Shown here: positions 37,117-49,400 of the stretch, piece by piece
Layout: every line of letters begins with the position of its first letter
How positions within the stretch are numbered: the first letter of the stretch is position 1
NCBI GenBank assembly: GCA_947683625.1
Contig: CANTUR010000166.1
Location: forward strand, 6,961,001-7,025,000
DNA length: 64,000 bases
Direction: 5' to 3'
Origin: Mallotus nudiflorus
Lineage: Eukaryota > Streptophyta > Magnoliopsida > Malpighiales > Euphorbiaceae
Position numbers and translations under genes: made by a program
The notes under the pieces: model-generated
What the model was told of the DNA's origin: nothing
What the model saw: the letters and a program-made list of their open reading frames with translations, nothing else
Database searches by the model: none

Positions 37117-38494
37117 ACCAGTTTCAGGCTCTATTTTAGAATGGTGAGTCAAATGAATATTTGTGTAGGCAGCATGAGAATTCCATTGACAAAATTATCG
37201 AAATGATGAAATTTCAAGTCATTTGGAGGGATGCACACTTTTATGGGACTTTCAGCTGCTTTAAAAAAGGAAAAAGTAGTCCTAAGTTCTTGTTAAATAC
37301 AACAATTTCAGTTGCCAAGAATTGACTGCAAAAACCACAAAATCATGTGTATCCAGCAAGAAAAAAGTTGCATTTAATCAGATATAAAATTGCGCCAAAG
37401 GTTTTAAAAATGGTATATGCTGCCGAGAACATTCAATGTCGCAATGCTATTCTTCACTGACCTTCACAATTTGCCTTATACAGTACAAGTAACAGTTTCA
37501 CATTGCCAGATTGACAGTTTCGCAGGCAATGCAGTATATCTGTACAATGTCTAAGGAATCAGCACTTGCTATGCAGAAACAAAAATTTAACAACAAAAAA
37601 GAAATGTGATGCCGCTGTTGCTGAAACACATTTGTAATCTAATCCTATAAGAATATAATGTACATGTATGTGCAGACGCTCCTCACTAACCTCCTCAAAG
37701 ATAGAGGGGGAAAAATACATTTCTAAGAGCCATTATTGACCCATCTCCTGCTGTTGTTGGAAAGAACCTGTACTGAGCAAATTATTAGAGGCTGCTGTAT
37801 ATTGCAATATGATGCTGAACCTTTAATCTCTTTTCTAACTGTTAATGATGGTCCAACTGCAAACCACTAGAGATTACTGTCTTCATGCCAAAAACAAATG
37901 AATAGCCCAGATGGAAAAAAGTATGTTCAGCCTACAAACCCAGCACTTGCTACAATCAAGGCCTACATTCTGCAGGTCAAATAAAAAGGAGATAGACGTC
38001 AGGAAAGAAACAACAAACAAAAGTACAACCTTACAATATAAGTTTTATTGTCCACCGTGATCAAATACATATATATTTCAACGAAACATGAATTTGTAAG
38101 GCTGGAGAAACAGTCCGCAAGCCGTAAAATATTCCACATTTGGTGAAAATAATTTCAATGAAGGAACATTCCAAAGAATGGTAGAGCCAATTCTCTAATA
38201 AGATCTACATCCTAATGCACCTTTCAATCATGTTATTGCTTAACCCAATATCATAATTAGCATGATAAGGATACATAGACTAAAAAGGTAATTAAATACT
38301 AGCCAATTCTCTAATAAGATCTACATCCTAATGCACCTTTCAATCATGTTATTGCTTAACCCAATATCATAATTAGCATGATAAGGATACATAGACTAAA
38401 AAGGTTATGAAATACTAGTGGCTGCAGTCATAATGTTTCTTACCAGACATCAACTTGGCTGTCAACTGTATGACTCTGGTCAGTCAATGTAAAT
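37117..38494. other. Convergent 3' region between the UGT and BEACH genes
   Basis: No gene is seen. The right part is probably the 3' UTR of the minus-strand BEACH gene; a minus-strand AATAAA candidate is at 38044-38049, about 450 bases after its stop. It also contains the 116-bp tandem duplication listed separately. Confidence 0.55.
38185..38416. repeat. 116-bp tandem duplication in the BEACH gene 3' region
   Basis: The unit at 38185-38300 (AGCCAATTCTCTAATAAGAT...) is repeated at 38301-38416 with only a couple of differences near the end. It lies 80-310 bases past the BEACH stop codon, so it would be inside the 3' UTR if the signal at 38044-38049 is used. Confidence 0.92.
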
Positions 38495-40426
38495 CTATCC
38501 CGTTACAGAAGTTTTAGACTTTGCATTTCGAGAAGCACTAGGTTTTCGGAGTTGAGGATTTTCTATAGAGTACACAAGAAGGCTTCCATCTTTAGTCCCA
38601 GCCAAGAAGCATTCTTCTGGGGTTACTGTCAGACAGGTAATTATCTTCCCAACTCCATTATACCTTTTCACTATATCAAGTGTGTCCATAGAGCGCACGA
38701 CTATCTGTCCTTGGTCACCTGCACAAACCAGAAACTCACCACATCCACTAAGTTCAACACAGTTAAGGCGGCCATTAGATTCAGAAGTTGCAAGATGTTT
38801 TCCATTAATAGAATACAGATGAAGACTGAGATCATCATCAGCATAAAACACAATCCGTCCATGTCGAGAGGCCACAAGCTTGGACAGTGCACTGCCAGAA
38901 GGATGCCTTAAAGATCTTATGTATCTTCCTTCTCTCAAGGTATGGAAAACACAAGTTCCATCTTTTGAACCGCTGATGACTATATCAAGTTCCACACTAA
39001 CATATAAGCATGTAATTATGTCATCATGCCCACATAGAATATGAAAAGGAGTTTCGGCAATAACATATTCACTCTGCGCACTTCGAACTCTCTTTTCTGA
39101 GCCTCTAACACGGAGAACTTCCCACACCATGACTGTTGTGTCATAACTTCCAGTTGCAAGGATACTACCATCAGCTGTCACTGCAAGTTGTAATTGACAT
39201 TTAATCAGATGATATACATTTTTATGAATGACTAAAAAATAAACAAGAAGCTACGAAGAGTACAAACAAACAATGTGAAGAGAGATGGCAATTAGATTGA
39301 GCACGAGATAATGCAGGGCATGGTTATGTAGCATTACTAAGAGCTTGTTTTAACTTATGAATTGCATGTCAGCACCTATTCTTATTTAAAAAAAAGCAGC
39401 ACTGTCAAATTCATGAACAGAGACGCAAAGAGTTCCATTTCAACCTCATCTTACTATAATGTTTATACCATGCCCTATATATTCCCCTTTTTTTTTTCTT
39501 GGTAGGTTTAGGTGGGCATCAAGCGAAAATCTTAATCTAATGATGGTGCATTTTCTCTCATATTTGGAGGATTGTGCCAAATAATCATGTCCGTTCTATC
39601 TAGTGTATGATATGTGCAACAAAAGTGCAATAGATGAAAATGAGTAAATGAAATAACAGCAACCTAATCACACACATAATATCTGAAGACTGAAATGCAT
39701 AATCAAAGTGCTACAACAACAAAATTCAGAATCATATGCTAATAGATTACCCTTAAGGAAAATTGGTTTTTCTTCCCAAGATAAGACTTTGGCTTAAACC
39801 ATATGAAAGGCTCAAGAATCTTATATTACTTAGATGGCCGTGGAGTGGGGGATGGAGAGGGTTTAGATAAAATGGTTCCATTCCCATAGCAGTGCCCAGA
39901 ATATGAATTCAGTTCTATTACTGTACTAAAATAGCTTGGGCTTCTCTATATGTAGCATGTGTATGTGTCCTCTTTGAACATCATCCAAGATCTGTACTTT
40001 CCCATAATTATGCAGACAAATAACAAGTAATATAGTCTTTTCTCATAGTCTTTTTCCATAGTTAAGTTGAATCACCCTTTTTATAAAAGAAGAGAGCACC
40101 TACCTTCAACTATGAAGGCAATAGTTGGTGACCAAAGAAGTCTTAGCAAATTTCTTTAGCTGGAAGATTCTAAAACTTTCTACTATGATATTACCTGCCA
40201 CACAGCTGACCACATCTTTATGTTGCCGAATGCTTTGCACCATTCTACCATCATTCAGGGAAATAACCTGGAAGCTGTTTTCCCAATTACCACATGTTAC
40301 CAAAATGTTTTCATTAGGCATTTGCATCATTGCAAAGCATTGTGCTCCAAGTTCAATATTTTCAGCTAAAGGACTACCAATTCTTCGAGCAGAAAGAACA
40401 TCAGAACCAACTCCAAAATATGGTTC
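38495..40426 (-). other. BCHC: BEACH gene, WD40-repeat C-terminal exon block
   Basis: Exons 40426-40195 and 39180-38495, joined as C-V-A|V-T-A-D-G. They encode a WD40 propeller: HKDVVSCVAVTADGSILATG then SYDTTVMVWEVL, HDDIITCLYVSVELDIVISG, and further blades ending at GTKDGSLLVYSIENPQLRK. The stop codon TAG is at 38495-38497. The intron between the two exons is about 1 kb and shows nothing notable. Confidence 0.93.
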
Positions 40427-43400
40427 CTGCAGTTGAAAAGTACTTAATTAAAAAAAAAAAAAAAAACCTCCTACAAAATTTCTCTGAGATGCATAAAAGA
40501 CTTAAAACCAACCTGGATCCCAGAGAAAGTAAAATTGCCACCAGACTGCAATTGAGTGGTCAACCACAACTTAACTGAAAGGGTGAGTCCTTGATTTACT
40601 AGAACAATATTAGAATCCAATAGGCCTACATATAATACAGCTGATGGTGGATGACTTGTACTATAAACAATAGATGTCAAATTAATAGAATCAGGTGCAA
40701 AATATAAAGGATGAGCAATTGGAATTGGCGGCCCTCTTCTTGGGTGCTTTTTACGGAAAATCTGGATTGGTGTTTGTCCAAAATTTGCAATTTGGTCTTC
40801 AATTGCCGATCTCTGCAACTCATCCTCCATGCTATCTAAATCAACGGCGCCTTCATATGTTAAATAGTAAAAGACATTGGCAGCCTGTAATTTAATAGCA
40901 ATTTCCAAGGAAATTAATGAACATGATACACAGCATCCAAACAACCAAAGAAAAAGGAAATTAAAAAAATGAGAGTACCTCCACTGCTGGCTTTCCCCGC
41001 TGCTTGTAGCCAAATACCAAATCAATCCAGTGGTGCAGATTTGAACTAACATATTCACTTTCTAGGGCCTCTCGATTTTTACTTATAAATAATTCAGGAG
41101 ATCCCTGCCACCAACGGGGGAAAAGCAAAAGCTAAGTTATTCTAGATGGCAGATAGAAACAGAGATAAATAGCTTTATTTCACTAAGAAGAAAATCGCCA
41201 GGGGGGGATAAGGGCAAAGGGAAGGATGAAAGAGAATTTCCTTCTTTTTGGGATGACAAAGGAAAGAACAAAATAAATTTTGCCAAGCATTCTTAGAGAC
41301 CAAGTTTTGTCCTTGAATCTGTTGCAAGATAAGGCTTTTTCTTAGCCTCTTTATGAAGTAGCACTTTGTAAGCTTTGAGGTGCATAATATTTTAGCATCA
41401 CTTGGTATGATTGGAGTGTTACATTTTTAGTCTGTTCCTGCTATGTTACTTGCACTTTCATATTGGCTTGATTTGGAGGATATCTTTCTTACCCCTAACT
41501 TTTGGTCTCCTTGATAAAATTTCTGTTCTTTAGATATAAGAGCAGTACTCATCTTTACTTGATGTAAGTTTCGTACAAATTAACTAGTATGAAGCCAACA
41601 TAAGTTTCCTCTCTAGGTTGATTTCCACATCTTCTTTTGATCAGCGATTGAGTAAACTCCATATAAATTATGGAAGCAAAACCAACGGGCTGAATAAGCA
41701 CTAGACAGTCTGAAATTTGAAAGTCAGGGAAAGCTCAAATACCTTGGCCCAAGGAGGAAAACAAACATCTCCTATTGGCTCCCCGTCTTGTTTGACACCA
41801 AGATGATAGCAGTTCGAATTAACAAGAAATTCTGGCATGTAGAAGAACTCAGGAATCAACTCTTTCACATCACTTGTATTAGAAAGGCAATTTCGGTATG
41901 TGCCCTCAATGCTTTGGAAAAGACGATCAGCATGATCAAATTTACCACCCTGATCAAAACAATAATTTAGCCAGGATTTTGGAATAGGAGACAAGAAAAC
42001 ATAAGCATATATAATCGGAAATAAATTAAAACACATGCCAACATTAAAAAAATCAGAGTCTAGCATAAAGCCAAAGGCACAAGTCATAAAATTGAATACT
42101 TTATCACCCAATTAAATCAATTTTATACAAGAAATTCAGGGCTATTTGCAAATGACTTTAAGAGCTTTCTAATTTCATTGCATGGTGAATGCTGATTCTA
42201 ATTTCATGATAAGTAATAGAATAAGATAGGATAAGCCAACTGCTAACTGAAATTTTCACATAAAGCAATAGTCACAGTAATGAATAAAAATTTAGATTGT
42301 AAGATTCAGAGACACATATGTCAATATACTCTTCTTTCCATACTCTTCTTTCCTTATTTAATTTTTCCCATATAGCTGTATATTTCCTTATTTAGTTTTT
42401 TCCCATATAGCTGTATATTTCCTTATTTAGTTTTTTCCATATAACTGTATATTCCTTAATTACTTCTCTAAGATTTTCATTATTGTTGTATATATTCTTA
42501 CTGTAATTATTGTTGTATTTCTTCCTATTATAGGCATAGGATTATGGGATCTAATTATGCTTATTATATTAGACCCTAGGATTAAGGGATTTGACAATTC
42601 CTGATGTCTATATATTGTACTTCTGTTAAGTGAAATAAGTGTGAAAAACATTTTAGAAAATCTTTTTTTGTTTTTATCTTTTGTCATGGTATCAGAGCCT
42701 AAACTCTAAGATCATTTCATCTTGCGCCTGGTTTCTTGTCTAGCTCCAAGATCTTAATCTTTTGTTTTTGTTCTTTTCGTGTTCTTCTATTCTGTTTTCT
42801 TGGACCTGATTTTTTAGTTCTTGTTCTGGTTGAATCATGTCTTTAGAACAATCTGAACATTTTCTTGTTCGATTTAATGGCAAGAACTATTCTACCTGGG
42901 CATTCCAATTTCAGATCTTTGTCAAGGGAAAAGAATTATGGGGTCATATTGATGGGACAGATCCTACACCTAATAGCGAGAAGGAGAAGGAGATATATGT
43001 GAAATGGGAGGTGAAGGATGCTCAGATTATGTCTTGGATCCTTGGAAGTGTGGAACCATCCATACTTCTCAATCTCAAGCCTTATAAAACTTCTAGACAA
43101 ATGTGGGATTACTTGAAGAAAATTTATAACCAAAGCAATACAGCACGAAGGTTCCAATTAGAACTCAAGTTGGGTCAACTCAGCCAAGAGAGTATGTGAA
43201 TCCAAGAGTTTTATTCTTCCTTTCGAAATCTTTAGGCCGAGTACACTGATATTGTGTATGCAAGTGTGCCTTCTGAAGGACTCATTGCTATCCAAAGTGT
43301 GCATGAGATTAGCAAGCGTGATCAGTTTTTAATGAAGTTGAGAGGGGAGTTTGAAGCAATTAGGTCCAACCTGATGAACAAAGAACCAGTTCCTTTATTC

Positions 43401-46400
43401 GATATTTGTGTGGGAGAGCTTCTCAGGGAAGAACAACGACTTATTACACAAGTTATCTTGGAGTAGAAAGCACAAAATTCTGCTCCAATTCCTGTTGCCT
43501 ACGCTACTCAAGGAAGGTTTAAAGGAAGCAGAGATATGACTAATGTCCAGTGCTATAGTTGCAAAGGATTTGGGCACATTGCTACTAATTGTATTAAAAA
43601 ATTCTGCAATTATTGTAAGAAAACAGGGCATATCATAAAAGATTGTTCCATTCGGCTTCCAAAGAAATCTAAAACTGCCTACAATGTCTCGGTTGATTCC
43701 TCTAATGCTCCTAGTCCTGGTTAGTCTTCTATTACTTCTGAAATGGTCCAACAAATGATAGTTTCTACCCTTTCTGCTTTAGGCCTTTCAGGTAACAAAA
43801 ATTCTAATCTTAAGCCTTGGTATTTTGATTCTGGTGCTTCCAATCACATGACCAACACTGCCTTACCTTTAAATAATATTAGAAAATATAAAGGAAATCT
43901 TCGAATTCATACTGCCGATGGTAATTCCTTACCTATCACAGCTGTTGGTGATATTTCAGCCTCTTTAAATACTGTTTTTGTGTCTCCTAAGCTGTCCACT
44001 AGTCTTATATCTATCGGCCAATTAGTTGACAACAAATGTACTGTTCTATTTTCAACTTCTGGTTGTCTTGTGCAGGATTAAGTGTCCGGGAAGATGATCG
44101 TGAAGCGACCTAAAGTGGGACGTCTATTTCCTTTGCTTCTATCTCCTTCTTTGGTGTCAAATTATGTTGCTTGTAATGCTGTTCAATGTGATAATCAGAT
44201 GTGGTATAAATGTTTAGGACACCCTAATTCTCATGTACTTCGATTCTTGCTTAAATCTGGTTTATTTGAAAATAAAAATTCAGCCTCTTCTAATAGTGAT
44301 ATTATTGATTGTGCAGCTTGCAAACTTGGTAAAAGCAAAACACTTCATTTTCCCTTGCATAAAAGCCACACCACCAAACCTTTTGAACTCGTGCATACTG
44401 ATGTATGGGGCATTGCACTTGTAATTTCTCATGAAAATTACAAATACTTTGTTACATTTATCAATGATTTCACTCACTTTACTTGGGTATATTTTCTTCG
44501 GTCTAAAAGTGAGGTTTGTTTTGTGTTTAAGGTCTTTCTTGCTTTAGTTGAAACACAATTTTCTGCCAACATCAAAATCTTGCAATCTAATTCAAGTGGT
44601 GAATATATATCAAATGCATTTCAATTTTTTCTTCAAAGTCATGAGATCATATCACAACGTTCTTGTCCTTTCACTCCACAACAAAACGGTGTGGCTGAAA
44701 GAAAGAATCGCCATCTTCTTGATGTTGTTCGAACTCTTCTAATTGAGTCTTGCGTTCCTTCTCATTTTTGGTGTGAAGCTTTGTCTACTGATGTTTATGT
44801 GATTAATAGATTGCCATCTTCCAACTTGAACAATGATTCTCCCTACTTTCGTTTGTTTGGGCATGTACCAAATTATTCCAATCTTTATATTTTTGGATGT
44901 GTTTGCTTTGTTTACCTTCCTGCACATGAGAGACATAAACTTACTGCCCAATTTGTCAAATGTGTTTTTTTGGGATATACCGGAACCCAAAAAGGGTTTC
45001 TTTGCTATGATCCTTATGCCCGTCGAACTCGAGTCTCTAGGAATGTCATTTTTTTTGAAAATCAACCTTTCTTTAGCACACAACAGACTTCAGAATTCCC
45101 TTCTCTATCTGCTTTACCAAATTTTCCTGAATCGCCAACACCAACACAAAGGTTTAAATCTGGTTATGTTTACCGTAGACGCACTCCTCCTACATTTGAT
45201 CCTCTTACAGGTCTCACTGAGGTTCCTCCCCATCTTCCTGCGGCATCTGATCCTGTTCTACCCATATCCAATGATTCACCTCCTCTTCGAAGAAGCTCTA
45301 GACCTCACAAACCTCCTGAAAGGTATGGTTTTTCAACCCTTGTGGCTATGTCTACTACTTTGTCTTCTATATCCATTCCCACTTGTTATAAACAGGCTAT
45401 AGAACATGAGTGTTGGCAACAAGCAATGGAAGCAGAACTCCAAGCACTTGAGGAAAACCATACTTGGGATATTATTTCTTGTCCTCTAAATGTTAAGCCC
45501 ATTGGTAGTAAATGGGTCTATACTGTGAAACTCAAATCCGATGGCTCTTTAGATAGATACAAAGCTCGATTGGTTGCTCTTGGCAATAAACAAGAATATG
45601 GCCTGGACTATGAAGAAACATTTGCACCAATTGCTGAGATGACCACAGTGAGAACCATTCTTGCTATTGCATCATCGAACTCTTGGGCTTTACATCAGAT
45701 GGATGTAAAAAATGCCTTCTTGAATGGGGACCTTAAAGAAGAGATTTACATGAAACTTCCACCGGGTATGTCATTGACGAATTCTCATGAAGTTTGCAAG
45801 CTGAAACGCTCCTTGTATGGGTTGAAGTAGACACCTAAAGCCTGGTTTGAGAAGTTTCGCAACACTCTTCTCACCTTCTCTTTCACACAAAGTCAATATG
45901 ATTCATCACTCTTCTTTCACAAGACAACTACTGGTATGGTCTTCCTCTTGGTCTATGTTGATGATATTATCATCACTGGTACTGACAATGGGCTGATCAC
46001 TAGGCTTCAAAATATGTTGCATAATACATTTCAAATGAAAGATCTTGGACATCTCACATATTTTTTGGGGCTAGAAGTTCACTCTCGAGATCATGGTTTG
46101 TTCTTAAATCAACATAAATACATCCAAGATCTTATTGAGCTAGCTGGTTTAAAGGATACTACTGCTGTTGATACACCAACGAAGGTAAATGTGAAATACC
46201 GAAAAGATGAAGGCGAGCTTTGCCTAATCCTTTTTTATATAGGCAACTTGTTGGTAGTCTTATTCACCTAACAATTATAAGGCCTGATATCTCATATGCT
46301 ACCAATATAGTTAGCAAATTTATGCAATCACCTCGACATCTTCCTCTTGCTGCTGTTCGTCGCATTATTCGATACTTAATTGGGTCAACTACTCGTGGGT

Positions 46401-49400
46401 TGTTTTTCCCTACCAAATTTGCTCTTCATTTGACTGCGTATAGTGATGCAGATTGGGCTGGCTGCCCGGATACTAGGAAGTCTACAACAGGTTGGTTTGT
46501 TTTCCTTGGAGATGCCTTGATTTCTTGGAAGTGTAAGAAGCAGGACTGTGTCTCTAAATCTTCCACAGATGCTGAGTATAGAGCCATGTCTGCAGCTTGT
46601 TCTGAAATTGTGTGGTTACGTGGTCTTCTTTTAGAACTTGGATTCCTTCAAACTAATCCCACTCCACTTCATGGTGATAATATTAGTGTCATTCAAATAG
46701 CTGCGAATCCAATATATCATGAACGCACAAAGCACATAGAGGTGGACTATCATTACATTAGGGAGGCTTTTACTCGAGGTGTTATCACTCTTCCTCATCT
46801 TACTGCTGTTCTTCAAATAGCTGATGTCTTTACAAAAGCTTTGACACTCCAACGACACAAGTTTCTCAGTAGCAAATTGATACTGACAGACTTACCCACA
46901 TCAATTTGAGGGGGGATGTCAATATACTCTTCTTTCTTTATTTAGTTTTTCCCATATAGTTGTATATTTCGTTATTTAGTTTTTTCCCATATAGCTGTAT
47001 ATTTCCTTATTTAGTTTTTCCCATATAGCTGTATATTCCTTAATTACCTCTCTAAGATTTCCATTATTGTTGTATATATTCTTACTGTAATTAATGCTGT
47101 ATTTCTTCCTATTATAGGCCTAGGATTATGGGATCTAATTATGCTTACTATATTAGACCCTAGGATTAAGGGATTTGACAATTCCTGATGTCTATATATT
47201 GTACTTCTGTTAAGTGAAATAAGTGTGAAAAAAATTTCAGAAAATCTCTTTTTTTTTTTTATCTTTTGTCAACATATTCATGTCCCATGGTGGAGTATCA
47301 TGACTAGAATTTTATGCAATCATAGAGCACTTCTGACACTGAAAGTTAAATTATGTAAAGCTGTAATCAGACCAGCCATACCCTATTTTGGCCAATACTA
47401 TATAGCAAGTGTAGGTGAATAAGAACATGCTGTGGGCATGCAGATATCCAAGAATGAATGAGAAAAGTGAATGGAAACCACTACTTAGAGAAATCCAAAG
47501 GATTTAATTATTGGTTTCTCGTAGGTAGATAAAATTATATTAATGAAAATAGCACTTCTGAACTAGAAAAATTTTCTACTTCTTGGTTACATAATGATTA
47601 GGTGTTGCTCTCATAGATGAATAATGTTATCAATGCTTGTGTAGCATCACATCTTGTTCTATGACTACTGACCAGACGCCATATGCACCATATGATTATA
47701 TTACTAAGGTTGCATGCCAAAGTCGGATATGATTATATTACTAAGGTTGCATGTCAAAGTCAGCACCTGCAAATTACGATGAAGTGACGTGAATGGCTCT
47801 AATCTGAGAAGATAGTACAGCACAATCCCCATACTTGAGTAATGAGACCCATAGTAGAAACTGCACTAAGAAATGCAGGTACAGTTGCAAATCAGAATAA
47901 CAAACCGTAGAGTGAAAAAAATGCCGGATACTCTGAAACTGTGGTTGAAGATTACCTGGGTATATCAGGATCGGAAAAGTTACGATATCGATCTTCGAAC
48001 ACCTATACAGGTGAAGCAAATTCTAAGATATGTATCAAGCTAACCAAGATAAATCCACATTCATTTATATTAGCATTAAGCAAATCAATGATGGAGAACA
48101 AACCTCAAACCGTTTCAAATCCAGTGCCCCAACAGGTTTAGTAAGATCCCGAAATGTTGAAGACTTGTTAAAATCAAGAACTTCAGAAGAATAATCAGCT
48201 AAAATCCAAGGAAAGATGGGATATTGAGTTAAATCATTATAAGACCTCCCTGCAAGTGTATTGAGAATCATTAGATATTCGAAGTTTGTTATTTCCCTTC
48301 TCCTCCAGCTTTCTCTGGCAATTTCTGCCATCTCCAGGGCTACACGTCTATCAACAAATATAATGGTTCCACTCTTGTCCTTAGTACTTCCTTTTGGAAA
48401 TAGGAATTCATTTCTAGTAGCAACTATTAGAGTCCCAACTTCTTTAGCATCCTTGACTGATGCAAAATTCAAAAAGACTGGTGCAACTGAACCACCAAAG
48501 AAAATCTCTATAGCAGTGTACCGAAGCAGATAACGAGTCCAATGGACAGATTTTATCTATGATAAACAAAAGACACAAGATAAATCAAATTTTAAGTAAA
48601 AGAAATGAAAATGGCACACGAAACTAATTTGATATCTTACCTTGTCAATATTCCATCTCCTATGGCGCTTAACATGCTTCAACTGTCTTTGATGCACATT
48701 TTCACAAACTGTCTCCAAATTATCAACAGAAATCCCCTTGAGAGGACTAAAATCAGCACGTATAGGCCATTTAACAGACTTGCTTTTCTGTTCAAGTTTG
48801 GTCACATCAGGATTGCCTGAAGCATCAAAGTTCTTAAAAACAGATGATCCTCCAGTACCTTCAACCAAAAACTCCCCAAAAAAGTGCAAAAAATTTTTCA
48901 TAACAGCCAATTTTCCTGCCAATTTTCTCTTTGGTGTCACAAGTACACATGGAACTGACATAAGAACCTGAAACAGCAGTGCACACATTACCAATGCAGT
49001 AATACCATCTTAAATGTTCTTAAACTAAGTCTAAACATACCTCACTAGGTTCTGTCTCCTGGGAAGAGGAAGAAGGCTCCCGGTTGTCCTGTACAACATC
49101 CAAGAGAGATGTATCTGAACATTGACTCTCAGAGAGATCCTCAGACACGGATGCATTTTGGATGTTAGGTTCAGTATCATTTTCGCCAGTTTCTGCACTA
49201 CCCTCATCAGTTATCCTGCGCACTCCTTTCAGCAGAAACTGCTTCATTTGTTCAGGAATATGGCCCACAAAACCAATTTTGTTTTCATTCACAGGAGAAG
49301 TGTCCTCATTGCTAGAGACTGTGCAAGGAGGAAGACACAGCTTATCATCAAAATGATAATTCCGTCTTAACTTGGGTCTACGTCGCCATGCATCTTCTGT

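Larger units (their letters stand above)
42319..47271 (+). mobile_element. Ty1/copia LTR retrotransposon, complete ends but coding decayed
   Basis: A 4,953-bp element in the opposite orientation to the host BEACH gene, inside one of its introns. It has two LTRs starting TGTCAATATACTC and ending TTTTGTCA, a primer binding site, a polypurine tract and a perfect 5-bp target duplication ACATA (42314-42318 and 47272-47276). The coding order gag, protease, integrase, reverse transcriptase, RNase H identifies copia. The LTRs differ by about a dozen substitutions and a few indels by eye (roughly 3-4 percent), so the insertion is not very recent. In-frame stops make it non-autonomous. Confidence 0.97.
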
